Assembly (NCBI GenBank): GCA_025057375.1 | Contig: JANWWO010000003.1 | Coordinates: 27,325 to 91,324 of the forward strand | Length of the DNA: 64,000 nucleotides | Reading direction: 5' to 3' | Source of the DNA: Candidatus Absconditabacterales bacterium | GTDB lineage: Bacteria; Patescibacteriota; Gracilibacteria; Absconditabacterales; Absconditicoccaceae | Part shown: positions 46,530 through 57,647 of the stretch, piece after piece | How positions within the stretch are numbered: position 1 is the stretch's first letter | How the letters are laid out: each line of letters opens with the position of its first letter | Made by a program: the position numbers and the translations under genes | Notes under the pieces: model-generated | Databases searched by the model: none | Seen by the model: the letters and a program-made list of their open reading frames with translations, nothing else | Told to the model about the DNA's origin: nothing

Positions 46530-46603
46530 GGGTCACTAGCTCAGCTGGTTAGAGCAGGGGCCTCTTAAGCCCAAGGTCCTGGGTTCGATTCCCAGGTGAC
46601 CCA
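46530..46603 (+). tRNA. tRNA-Lys (anticodon CTT)
   Basis: Acceptor GGGTCAC/GTGACCC, D arm GCTCAGCTGGTTAGAGC, anticodon loop CTCTTAA with anticodon CTT, T arm CTGGGTTCGATTCCCAG. The outermost anticodon-stem pair is G-A. No CCA is encoded, unlike the Val tRNA at 24052. Confidence 0.95.
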
Positions 46604-46686
46604 TGATTTTTTTATGAAAAAATCTGTCAATCATATATTGACAGAATGTGTTGATGCTATGTTGGTTATTTTTTGATTGTTGTTTT

Positions 46687-47124
46687 TTAGTTATCATCTT
46701 CTTCGATAACTTCACCAGGGGCAAGACATTGGACAGGAAGACAAAGGCGAAGACAGTGTTCGAGCGGGTCTGCAATGTCGATAGTGCCATGTATAGTGTC
46801 TAGTGGAAAGACTGTATCGTTGATCTCATTGAGAGCATCATTGATGTTGCCAAGAAATTTGATTTCGTAGGATGACACGTGAACAGGAAAGCGATACTGT
46901 TTCCCACTAAGATCGGAGGTGAGTATAAATTCGGTACGCACATTACACAGCGTGACGATAATACCATCAGGCAGTGAATGAAGATTGATTTCACAGGTTA
47001 TGGGACATCAAGGATCACGCAGATCGTCTAGCTGAGGAAAAGATCTAAGTGACAGGGAAATATAATCTTTTCTTCCTGTTTTCGTCAGGAGGTCAGAGAC
47101 TTTGATACGTGTAGGAGAAGTCAT
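46687..47124 (-). CDS. DUF177 (YceD-like) protein
   Basis: 145 residues with the typical YceD pattern: beta-rich body and the C-terminal motif HCLRLCLPVQCLAPGEVIEE with three Cys. YceD-type proteins sit next to rpmF (L32) in many bacteria and affect 23S rRNA; here no rpmF follows. One glycine is TGA (RDPGCPITCE). The T-rich leader precedes ATG. Assignment rests on the C-terminal pattern and length. Confidence 0.65.
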
Positions 47125-47289
47125 TGTGATACCAGAATGAATAAAAACTGAAGACGTATTCTCATAATATAGTGTTTTTTTTTGCTTTTGCAATCAAAAG
47201 ATGCGTTTTTGTTCTTTTGGAGAGTATATATCCAAAAAAACATTATGTATTACCTAAAACCCCTGCGATCACGACGGCAGGGATATTTT

Positions 47290-48372
47290 TTAATAAATTT
47301 TGGTAAGGTCTCGGACTCTGGCATCACGATCATCTCAGACATGCTGTGCCCAAGGAGAGTGTGTGATGATTGGTGAGTTGCCAAAAAGATTAGCAAAGTA
47401 TTGATATTTTTTGGCCATTGTACGATTGGAGCGAGCAAGGATACGAAAGTACTCATTATGATTTTTGAACATCAACGCACATTCTGCAAAGTCTTCAAAC
47501 ATATTTGTCATACCATACAGACTACAAAATTCATTCATTCTTGCTCATTTTTTTCTTACTGTCTCTCCTTGCCATGAGAGTTGATAAAATCCGAGCGAAG
47601 CGTCATCGACAGAAAAGACACGATTACCAAATTCTCTATACTCATCACTCAATTCTCTTGATATGCCTTTGATGACTCACAAATCGACTGTATGTCCTGC
47701 TATTTCATGGACGAGGACATGGACAAATTCTGCATAAGAGGGGAGGAGAGAGATATTGAGCATGACAGTATGGTGGTCAGCGCATCATCTTCTTTCACGG
47801 AAACAGAGGGGATCTGATTTATTTGTCGATACTTGAGAACGGAGGGTAAGAGAATGAAGGTTGGGGAAAAGTTGGTGACTTGGTGCGAGTGATTGGTCAA
47901 TTCTGGTAGCAAAATAGGCTGACAGGATGGTGTAAATAAATTTGTCTTTTGGGAGTCGATCACCATGAAAGACGAGTTTGCTACAAATAGGTTGATATTG
48001 CTGGCATGTTTGATTGTAGAGTGTCGTCCATTGGTCAGATGTGACATTGTCACCAGCACTATGGTGTCATGCTGTATCAAGCTCAAAAAAATAATGTGCC
48101 CAATCTCTTGCAAACCATTCATCGGTAGGGGACATAGCAAGAAGGTCATTGAGTGATTTTGTTTGGATTGATGACGTATGGAGATCGTCGAGGACAAATT
48201 CTTCTTTGATCATTGCATCATACAGTGACTCTGGCGAGAGAGGATAGCCTGATTTTCCTACACCTATCAGCAAACCAGAGACCAATACAATCGATGCAAC
48301 GAGACATTTTGTCCCAAAGATAATTGTTGCATAATGTTGATGCTGTGAGATTCTAAGCCAGAGATCATACAT
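47290..48372 (-). CDS. Membrane-anchored metallopeptidase-like protein
   Basis: 360 codons with TGA as Gly, ending in TAA. One N-terminal membrane helix (LVASIVLVSGLLIGVG). A large external part carries EFVHVLVHEIAGHTVDLG near residue 215. This looks like a zincin helix, but the second His comes after three residues (HExxxH) rather than two. Downstream acidic residues (SRELSDEYREFG) could supply the third ligand. Helical C-terminal part with RNRTMAKKYQYFANLFG. Not assigned to a known peptidase family. Confidence 0.6.
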
Positions 48373-48584
48373 TGTGAAGGAGAAAAAAGGTAAAAAACTG
48401 ACAGTATGTCATGCTAAATATAGCGATTGTAGATAAGTGTGCAAGTTTTTTCTCGGTTTATGATGGAATTTGCATGACAGATCAATTATTGTTTATATTA
48501 GTCTTGACTTTCTTAAAAAAAAAATAATAAATAAACGCAGTGTATTTTTACCTGTAAAATAAAAATCAACAAAACATTTTGATT

Positions 48585-49502
48585 ATGAGAACTCTTTTGG
48601 CATGTATCATGATCGCATTGTTATCGTCTTGTACGATAATAATCGAGAGACCAGAATGTGTACAACCTCAGTATCAGGTTGTGCCCATAGTGAGCGTTTT
48701 CGAATATGGCTCGACTTGTTCGGGCGTTACGGCCTTGGTTATCGAAGGATTCAGTGTGTATCAGCTAACCCAAAATGGGTATCTAAAAGTAGATGAAGTA
48801 TCTGAGCTACAACAACGATCCTCACACATTCATGTGGTGAGGGATTTTGTTCAGCGTATGGATTCAATAACAATTATCGGATTAGGGCCTAACGGCTCTG
48901 GCCGGTATTCGGTTGTGTTGCGTAAGGATCCCCAATTGAGTGTGGGTGAATATTATGGATATCTCCATATACTCGCGAATCGATTTCACACGTTTTTGTA
49001 CGATGGGTACGTCGTTGCAAAACGTGGTGTGACAAAATGGACCGTTTCAGCTATTCCACTTCCCCCTGTCATTGTCTCTGTTCATTACCCAGACATGACA
49101 GAGATGATCTTGTTTTTTAATCAAACAGGAGTCCATCGTCTCTCAGGGGAACTCGCCGTAACGGCTAGGACCCAAGGGGGCATAACAATAACCTCAGAAA
49201 GCATGGATCTCGTCTATGAGATCCCATGTAATGAGGTTCTAAATGAACCTTTCATATTTCCAGATCTCCGTGGTTTGGGCCAATATAACGGACCATTCAC
49301 CATCCGAAAAAAAACATGGAGATCTATGGCTGGACAGTATACGACTGGCGTGATAACATATGCCTATTTGTTTAATCTGCCAGCATATAATTCGATATTG
49401 CTGTCTTATGACGAAATATCGGATGAGTTAAAACGTCAACTGATCGCCTTAACCGGCGATGCAAGACGAGCAGACATGCTTATCTTGTACACACCAAAGT
49501 GA
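48585..49502 (+). CDS. Putative lipoprotein, apparently written in the standard code
   Basis: 305 residues. MRTLLACIMIALLSSCTIII is a lipoprotein signal with lipobox LSSC. All 22 glycines in the frame are GGN and none is UGA, and the codons are GC-richer (GGC, CGG, GCC, TCG) than in neighbours. The frame ends at TGA 49500-49502, sixteen bases before a perfect terminator. If TGA were Gly the protein would run 24 codons further, through the hairpin, to TAG. Taken together this looks like a gene from a standard-code organism. The body is beta-rich by appearance; function unknown. Confidence 0.6.
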   Translation: MRTLLACIMIALLSSCTIIIERPECVQPQYQVVPIVSVFEYGSTCSGVTALVIEGFSVYQLTQNGYLKVDEVSELQQRSSHIHVVRDFVQRMDSITIIGLGPNGSGRYSVVLRKDPQLSVGEYYGYLHILANRFHTFLYDGYVVAKRGVTKWTVSAIPLPPVIVSVHYPDMTEMILFFNQTGVHRLSGELAVTARTQGGITITSESMDLVYEIPCNEVLNEPFIFPDLRGLGQYNGPFTIRKKTWRSMAGQYTTGVITYAYLFNLPAYNSILLSYDEISDELKRQLIALTGDARRADMLILYTPK

Positions 49503-49517
49503 GAAAGAAACCTCACA

Positions 49518-49560
49518 AACCCATCCATGCATTACTGCAATTTGGATGGGTTTTTCTTTT
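49518..49560 (+). terminator. Terminator after the 48585 gene
   Basis: AACCCATCC (49518-49526) pairs with GGATGGGTT (49544-49552), followed by a T-rich run. Confidence 0.88.
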
Positions 49561-49595
49561 TGTCAAGATTATAGCATTGTATCGTCCCAAAAAAT

Positions 49596-49625
49596 TTGCA
49601 TTGTATGCAAGGATATCGGTATACT
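49596..49625 (+). promoter_or_regulatory. Promoter of the Cys-rich surface protein
   Basis: TTGCAT (49596-49601), 18 bp, TATACT (49620-49625), 70 bp before ATG 49696. Confidence 0.7.
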
Positions 49626-49695
49626 TAGGATGACGTATCAATGGAGTGACGATGTCATTGTGGTCTGCCCCTTTTATTATTGTCTTGATGAGCGT

Positions 49696-52600
49696 ATGGT
49701 AACAAAACAATCGATGGTCTATTTCATGATTGCGCTGTTTGTGCTAGGGTCCTATACGATTGCTCAGAGCGATCCCTCAAATGGTTGATTGAATTGTGGA
49801 GTTTTTGACTCCAGAAGAGGAGATCCTGCGTATGTACAGTGATTTTATGCGTGATGGATAGAAGAAAACGCATCTGCAAGTGATAGATCCAAGCGATGCT
49901 CAATCAATGGACCGTATTATTATCAAAACGATGTCAGACAAGTAGGTAACCAATATGTATGGACGTGTAGAGATAGATTTGAGGCTGTGTCATGACCATG
50001 AGCTGTCCAATGTCGTGCTCCTATTTTGCCACCAGAAAATCCTGGCTGTGGGTGATCGACGAGTTATTCTTCTCAACCCCAGTCAAACTTTTTGAGACCA
50101 TTATGTACACCAGCTCCTGCAAAATGACTCGTGGACCCTGGATTGCCTACTGTTGCAAATATCAGATGATGACAGGGTGAAACATGGAAACGAGATTGTT
50201 CTGGAAGATATTATACCAATAGAACCTGTGAGGCAGCATCACAAGGAGTATGTAATTCTGCGAAAAATAATAGGACATTTAATGATCTCTCTGAAGCCGA
50301 TGACCTTTGCCAAAATGGGTCAGTCGCATCTTTTTCGTTTAATGAAGAAACATTTCGTTGGTCATGGGTTTGTCAATGATCATCACCAGAACTTAACGCA
50401 ACTTGTACAGCATCCAAAACTGCCGTTTTGCCAGAATGTAGTCCCAATTTTAATAATAGACAGGTCAATACACTTACACAAGTCCCTGATTTATGCTCTA
50501 AGTGAACTGTTACCAATTTTCAAGAGTCACCAACAGCTGATGGACGAACATGGACGTGTGTAGGGCAACCATCGACCCAGACGAGAGAATGTCGTGCGTC
50601 AAGGACTATCCAGCAGTGACAGTGTGGTGGTGCTGCTGCTACCTTAAAAGTTCCTGTTGATGTTACTACGCCAGCACAGTTTTTGGCGAGATTTGCTTCG
50701 GTGCAGTTGTGTTTGGCAGGGAATGTGACTGGTGTTGTTATGAATCAAAATACGTGGACATATAAATGTACTGGTTCCAGACCGCAGGATGATCGTGAAT
50801 GTACCGTTGCAAAGAATGATACCCCTGGTGCATGTGGGCTTGCCCATCAAACAACACGTCCTACGTTAAACCAAACTACCAATGATTTGTGTAATGGGGA
50901 TATCCAGGCATCACATTTTGTGTATAACTCATGATCAGGGATATGGACATGGAGATGTGTAGGATTGACACAATCAGCAGAATGTAGTGCCAATAGGCAA
51001 GTTGCTTGACAATGTAGTACTGCCGTCAATGCAAGAACATTGTCTTATGAGCAATTACTCCAAAATATCTGAACACTCTGTACTGAAGGGCGCCCATCGA
51101 CGACATCCTTTCCTGAGAGTAGTGCCAACGGTGTGTGGAGTTATAGCTGTCAAGGGTTTCATGGATGAAATAATGCGAATTGTTCCGTTTTGCAAAGAGC
51201 AGATGCGGTGTGTTCTCCTTATCCTCGTCCAATTTCTACGAGACCACAAACGCTCTGTACGATAGGGAGGCCGATTTGATTAAGGTCTTTGAGTGGATCA
51301 CGAACATGGACGTGTGAAGGTTTCAATGGGGGAGCAACATTGTCATGTACTGCTGCCTGTGTTAATGGTGAGTGTAATGAAGCTGCATGTGATGGGCTCC
51401 AACCCACAGTAACGAATACACAAATGTGTCAAGACTGTGATGGATGTCTGTGTGGAGGACGTACAATTTTTAATGGAGCAGTTTGTGTGGATACACAAAG
51501 ACCTGTGGATGATGGTGCTGCATGTCCTGGACCATGAGATTGTTTGTGTGATGGATTGCTTATTAGGCCTGGAGAGATTTGTTCGAAGGCAGATAGACAG
51601 TGTACAGCATTGACTGCCTGAATGGTCTGTCAAGATAGAGATTGTTGTATTTGTCAACTTGATACCCAGGCGATGAGCAGTCCATGAACATGAGGAACAT
51701 GATCGCAGCCATCTTCTCTTATGGTAGCAACATGATTTCAGATAGTATTTTGACAGCGTTGTGAAGCGAGTGATGGAAGATATGGGACATGTGCGAGAAA
51801 TAGTCAGTGTGATGATGTTGATGGGTGTGTTTTCCAAGAAATGTGGGTACCGTATCAAGAACGTTGTGGCGCGTGTGCTGATATGACACAATGTACACGT
51901 TTGGCAGTTGATCAAACATGTACAGATCCTCTCGGATGTTTGTGTAATGACTATGAAATTTATCGTGGAATGGTGTGTAAACAGTGAGATGGTACGATTC
52001 CGCAGATCAATAATGGTGATCGTTGTGCAAGTATTGCTTGATGTATCTGTGATGGAAGAAGGGTTTTTATTTCAACACTCTGTCTTATACGTGATGCAAG
52101 ACCAACACCAATTCAATCAAATCAGCAGTGTGCTGATCCTGATGGATGTGACTGTAACGGATATCGTATTTTCAATGGTTGACGTTGTTTGGTTCCTGAT
52201 GGAATAAGATCTGTTCTGACAAATACTCACGTATGCGATGATATTGATGGCTGTTTGTGTGGAACACGTGCTGTTTCTTTCCAGTCTCAGTGTATGATTA
52301 TGGCTGATGAGAATGATCCGAATAATCCTAATTTTATTCCTGCTATTTTTCGTCATCCTTTTTGACCATGACTTGATAGCTTTGGGTTTGGGTCCTTGTA
52401 TGATATGAGTATGATGTTGCCTGGAAATGCTGATCTAGAATTGACATTGATATCGTCAGTGACAGGTATGAATAGGCATGATCCTCATGTTGTATATACT
52501 ATTCAGTATCGTAATATTGGACCTGACGTAGCAGTGGGGACCTATGTTGCATTTAGAAAATCTCCCCTTTTGGGAGACTTATATTCGAGTATCCCTCATA

Positions 52601-53730
52601 CGATGATGAGAACATCTATCACAGGAACGGCGGTCGATCATCGTACTATTTATATGTTTTTGGGTAATCTTCCTCAATGATCATGATGAACAATTACTAT
52701 CACTGGAATAATGCTTCGTTCACTTCTCACGAATGATCTTATTTCGACTGCTCAAATTCAATCAAGGCTAAGAGATTCAAATCCTCTCAATAATACCTCA
52801 AGTTGGACTATTCGTATTACTGATCGTTTGTTGGATCCTGGGATGAATTTTATCAATCCATTACCTCCATTGAGATCTTTCCTTGACGCTGTTAAAGCAA
52901 GATTGGAGTGGATTGGGGCACCGACAGAGTTTAGGGATGTAAGAATAGGACACCCGTGGTATATGCATATCATGACTGTTCAAAGAAACGGTATTATGAG
53001 ATGATATCAGTATAGATTTTCAACACAATTTGAGCCCAAAAAGTGTATTTCTCGTTTGGAAATATTGACTGTTGCTGCAAGAATTGCACTCCTTGATCCA
53101 ACCAATGATGTATTTCGTCAAGAAACAAGACAGACTCCATTTCGTGACGTTCGTGGGAATGTTGAGACGATGAGAAATATCAATCGATGACATAGCATAG
53201 GATTGACTGATGTGTTCAAGGCAGGAAGAAGTAATCCTGATCTTCTTGCTCCTGATAAGGGGGTATCTCATAGAGAGGCAAAAGAGGTGTTCAACAGATT
53301 GTTTCTCAGAATGCAAATAGATCCTGCATATTTGAGACCATTGTTTGTCGGGAATGATAAGAGATGGTCTACGGTTTGTGTCACGAGGGAAGAGGCGGCA
53401 TATACCGTTGCTCATCTTCTTAGAGGACATCCTCATATCTCGATGGGATTTAATGATATCTTTCTTGAGAAATTATACGATGCGCTTGTATGATATGGAC
53501 TTAATCAGAGGAGAGAGATTATTCATCGTATTATCATAAGATTGAGATTGATGCTGCCTTCTCGTTTCTTTATGCTTGGACTTGATGGTGAAACGATTAC
53601 AGGTATTTTGCAAGCTGCATTACGTGGTGAGCAGTATAGACAGCAATTTACTACATCAACATTAGAAAACTTTTTTGATGATATTATGATTGATGAATAT
53701 GATAGGTTTGTGAGAGGAATGACAAGATAG
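49696..53730 (+). CDS. Giant Cys-rich secreted surface protein
   Basis: 1344 codons with TGA as Gly, ending in TAG. Signal peptide MVTKQSMVYFMIALFVLGSY. Residues about 30-560 hold repeated modules of the type W-x-C-x-G with C-x-A (for example RTWTCVGQPSTQTRECRA, NTWTYKCTG, GVWSYSCQGFHGG, RTWTCEGFNGG). Residues about 560-880 hold DGC-x-C modules (DGCLCGGRTIFNG, DGCDCNGYRIFNGG). A DUF11-like beta domain follows (ADLELTLISSVTG ... VVYTIQYRNIGPDVA). The C-terminal 350 residues include an SLH-like segment TPFRDVRGNVETMRNI. Likely a disulfide-rich adhesin or surface fibre. Confidence 0.75.
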
Positions 53731-53812
53731 ATCTTTCTTTATGTCCTTAAACATAGGTATGTCCTTATTTTTCTTTCTTTGTCATATTGATGTAAAAAAT
53801 CTTGTTCAAAAT

Positions 53813-53840
53813 TTGCAAAATAGAGCAATTTTGATATACT
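53813..53840 (+). promoter_or_regulatory. Promoter of the thioredoxin-like gene
   Basis: TTGCAA (53813-53818), 16 bp, TATACT (53835-53840), 100 bp before ATG 53944. Confidence 0.7.
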
Positions 53841-53943
53841 TAGTGAGTTGATTGTGATTGAAGTAAATATACATGAGATTGATCCCGTATGTTTCTTCTT
53901 TCATCTACGTACAATAGTTGTTTTTATCTTATATATTATTCGC

Positions 53944-54462
53944 ATGGAAGAAAAAAAATCACTGACGATCCATCAGTATATTCAGGTTGCAAAAGCTTAT
54001 GTTTTGTCTTGGTACGATCGTTGTGTCGATTGTTATCATACAAATCCCAAAAGATTTTGGTGATGGGTTGGATGAAGTCTAGTTCTTGGATGAGGTGTCA
54101 TGGCAATGATAATGACGATGATATCGTCGTCGCCCAATCAGCATGGTGCGTGATGAGAGTTGGACCTGGATAGTTTATTGGCATGAACAGAAGAAGCAGT
54201 AGCAAGACAAGAAATGATAACCTGTCTCAAAAATCAGTGAGCAACATTTTATGGTGGAGCAAGTTGTGGCTATTCTTGCGATGATGTCCAAAGATATGGG
54301 AAAGATATGAAAAATTTTTCGTGTGTTGATTGTGATTTGACTCCTGAAAAATGTGAGGGGATGAAAGTTACGCATCTTCCTGTCTGGAGAAATACAGCAG
54401 GAAAAGAAGCAAAAGATATTACATCGCTTATCGATTTGGCAGGAGAGTATTGATGTAGGTAG
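53944..54462 (+). CDS. Membrane-anchored thioredoxin-like oxidoreductase
   Basis: 172 codons with TGA as Gly. A membrane helix (SLVLGGGVMAMIMTMISS) is followed by an external domain. It reads EMITCLKNQGATFYGGASCG YSC-type: an active-site CxxC (C-G-Y-S-C) sits after GATFYGGAS, and HLPVWRNTAG follows, where thioredoxins have the cis-Pro. This matches the thioredoxin-like domain linked to VKOR proteins. Additional Cys (SCVDCD, EKCEG) may form further disulfides. Probable partner for the disulfide-rich surface proteins next door. Confidence 0.75.
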
Positions 54463-54482
54463 ATGTTTAGGTGTTTTTATTT

Positions 54483-54505
54483 CCACGGGTTCCGTGGTTT
54501 TTTTT
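54483..54505 (+). terminator. Terminator after the thioredoxin-like gene
   Basis: CCACGG-GTT-CCGTGG followed by eight T. Confidence 0.9.
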
Positions 54506-54507
54506 GC

Positions 54508-54535
54508 TTGCATTTTTTGCTCAAATTCCTACACT
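54508..54535 (+). promoter_or_regulatory. Promoter of the 54546 gene
   Basis: TTGCAT (54508-54513), 16 bp, TACACT (54530-54535). The -10 is only about 10 bp before ATG 54546, so the mRNA would be almost leaderless. Confidence 0.6.
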
Positions 54536-54545
54536 GGATCATAGT

Positions 54546-56117
54546 ATGATCAATCCTTCCTTATCTCTTCTTTACTGGCTTATTCCTTGGATACTATTCC
54601 TTTTTGTGAATAGGGTTTTTGTCGTTTCAGAACAAAAATCTCTTTTTATGGTGATACGTGATGCAATTTTGACGTCATCAGTATTCAATGAGCATCCTCT
54701 CGAAGGATCATGAGCTATTCAGCCCACATTTGTGGAACATATTCCTTCATCAGGTGAGCTTGATGCTATCCAGTTCCCTGATATGCTAGGTTTGTACAAT
54801 GATATTTTGGCTGCTCAAGCAGATGTTGACCAATCGATTCTTCGTTCGATGCAAGCATCATGATGACTTGATTTTGACTATCAAACACTCGCAAGATTAT
54901 ATGAACAAATGAAAACACCTGCTATCGGTCAGTTGATGTTTTTGTCTGCGATGAATCAATTTATGTATGCTGAAGCATTTGCATATCGAGAGCGTTATGG
55001 CCGTGCTGGAGTTCCTGATGTTCCATCATCGGTGGTAGGGCATTTGCTCTTGAATGCTCCGTTGCTGTGATGATCACGTGCAGAACAAGAACGTCTGACA
55101 ATGATGATTTCTCAGTTGGTTCGTGAGTGATATATAGATCAATGATATGCAGCTGTCTATAATGCGATGACATTGATGCTTGATGGAAAGTTTCAGGATG
55201 CTTATGATCAAGTGCGTTCTCGTCAAGAGCCCCTTGCAAGGACATTAGCTAAGCAAATCAATCAAGCAATAACGACGTGGGCAAGTTATCCTGATGCACC
55301 CTTGACCTATATGCGATGATTACAAGCTTTGGCGGCTCTCGAATCATGATGGTACAAACTTGCGCAGCGTATGGCAGTAAGAATTGTTGCGCAAGACCCT
55401 GCCTATATTCTTCCACTCCAAATTCTTGCCTATTCGCATTTTGTGATGAATGAGTGGCGTTTGGCTCGTGAATACTTTCTTCAGCTATTTAGTCGTGATG
55501 CAAATGCGAGATCAATTTACTCGTTTTTCCTTGGTATTGCGTCATATTGGCAAGGAAACATGACGGACGCACTCATTTATCTAAAACAAGCAAATATCCC
55601 TGAGTACGAAAACGATAGACTTCAGTATTTACTCCTTGCTTATCAAACAATTGGTGATCAAACAAATACTATGAGAACATTTGAATCGTTGATGATGTTG
55701 CCCAATCTCACGGTGATTCATTTTCGTTTGTTTTTTGATTATATTTTTTATGATGATTTTGCGGCAGGAGAGCCGTTTGATCAATTCAATCGTCATGTAG
55801 TTCCGACGCTTGCAATTGTCGAACGTTGTTTTCGCGTTCTTGATCCTGCTGATCAACATGTCTGTCTTTATGGTCAAGCGTGACTTGCTCTTGCTCGCGC
55901 CAATATACTCCAGGCAGGAACTATTCTCAAAGATCTTGTTGCTGCTTATCCATATGCGTATGTGTATCGTGCGGTTGGTGATCGATATGTTGCTCAATCA
56001 GATTTTCAGAATGCAAAAATTGCTTATGTGCGTGCTTTGGTATTGACTGCAAATCGTGCTCAACAAGATCTTACAAAAAAGAAGCTTTTTTCGCTTTTCC
56101 CTTTCCTGAGTCAGTAA
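54546..56117 (+). CDS. Membrane-anchored helical-repeat (TPR-like) protein
   Basis: 523 codons in the zero frame with TGA as Gly, ending in TAA. One N-terminal membrane helix (LLYWLIPWILFLFVNRVFV), then alpha-helical hairpins rich in Ala, Gln and Tyr with TPR-like spacing (SFFLGIASYWQGNMTDAL, then YLLLAYQTIGDQ). Near the 3' end the phased heptamer A-AAA-AAG (56075-56081) could drive a -1 shift. That gives a tail reading EAFFAFPFPESVSIVQQKP and ending at TAG 56228-56230 instead of the short zero-frame tail. Role unknown. Confidence 0.65.
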
Positions 56118-56246
56118 GTATTGTTCAACAAAAGCCTCTGACAGCTAGTACGTTTATTGGCGATGGTCAAAGAGTATTGTATGCTGCGATAGTGTATAAC
56201 TATTGGTGGTCTGTTGTATGAACTGTGTAGTTGAGATTGATATTTC

Positions 56247-57518
56247 TTAATGGCAGAGTGTTGTCATCGTGGTATAGGGCAGAACAAGTGACTGATGCGA
56301 ATGACACAATTGGGTACGTCGTGATGGTTCGTTGGATATACGAGTCAATACATGAGAGAGTGTCTGGAAAATCATGCCTTGGGTATGGTGATTTCGTGTG
56401 AGTAGTGTGAAATGGCGTGGATGAATTCCTGTCTTTTTCCCTATGAGTTCGACTGCTGTCCGGAGATTGCCCTCAAGATCTATCAATCACTTACGAACCG
56501 CTGTCATGCTCTCATACAGATATGCTCATCGCTCATTGCGCACGATTGTTCATGATACATTTCTTCCCGATGCAACATGAGCAACAAAGAGTGCATATAT
56601 ATTGTTGATCCCTGCTTGTGCAATATTACGTTCTTTGTCTGTCATTCTTCTAAAGGGATTTCCAAAATCTTTGCCTTCACCAGCTGTCAGATACGAGACA
56701 GTGATTCATCCAATTCTTTCTTTGGCATTGACTGAAGCAACAGCTTGGATATTGTCCATAGCTGTGATTTCTTCATATCTTACGAATGGTCCCATAATGA
56801 CGCCAATACTTCCAATTTGCGCTCAACGCTCTGCAACAATGGCATCGGTACCTGCAACGACCCAAAATCATCATGATGCTGCTGTTTCTGTAATAAATGA
56901 TAAGACGGGTTTGGTTTCTTGGAGAGTTTTGATCGCTTGGGCAATCATATTGGCGCCGACTACTGTTCATCATGGGGAGTTGATACGGATAAGAACTGCA
57001 GTGATAGCATCATTTGTTTGTGCATAGGAGAGCTGTTCGACAATATCAGAGGCAAAAGTGACTCATTGATACATGATAAAATCCCAGAATGTTATGGTAG
57101 GAGGTTTATGTCCCAAAATAATACCGTTAATATCGATAATCAGAATTGATCAGGAGAGAGTAGCGTCGTATGAGCGTGATCAGGTCATGGTTTTTCATGA
57201 AAAGAGAGATCATGATAGGGGAGAGGTCAAAGATGTGCCAGTTTGGATATCGACTCATGTTGTTGCTATGTTGGTGTCTCAGGTTGTGTGCCATGGAGCA
57301 GTGCGCATTGGGTCAATATCTGCATGATAAAGGACAGTGACCTCATTTGTTGTTCCTGGTTCGGTAGACGATAGAACAGCGACAATGCCTGCAACAATTC
57401 CTACGACAATAATAATCCTGCTGAGAACAAACGCAAGAAAACGAATAATATACACAAAGACGGTATTCCACAACCATTTACCAATTATTGTGAGAAGAGA
57501 AATAATAGAACGAAGCAT
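56247..57518 (-). CDS. sppA: Signal peptide peptidase SppA-like protein
   Basis: 423 residues with one N-terminal membrane segment (FVLSRIIIVVGIVAGIVAVL). The serine-protease core is clear: TETAASGGFWVVAGTDAIVA with the nucleophile Ser in SGGF, then GAQIGSIGVIMG. A basic segment GEGKDFGNPFRRMTDKERNI matches the family's Lys region. The family digests leftover signal peptides in the membrane. Stop TAA. It converges on the repeat protein. Confidence 0.9.
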
Positions 57519-57647
57519 CAATAAACAAAAATAAAAAATACTGTATGTTGTTTGATACAATTCTACAAAAAAAAGTCAATATATTTTTATAAAAAGTTAA
57601 TAGAATTTTATATTTTGTATTATTTTTTTGGTCTTTCGTTTTTTGTC

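Noticed and set aside
49459-49788. Open frame starting inside the lipoprotein gene at 49459 and running to 49788
   Set aside because: Its first part overlaps the real gene and crosses the terminator; only the part from ATG 49696 belongs to the Cys-rich protein.
56602-57327. Plus-strand open frames opposite sppA
   Set aside because: The SppA serine motif and membrane anchor on the minus strand explain this region.
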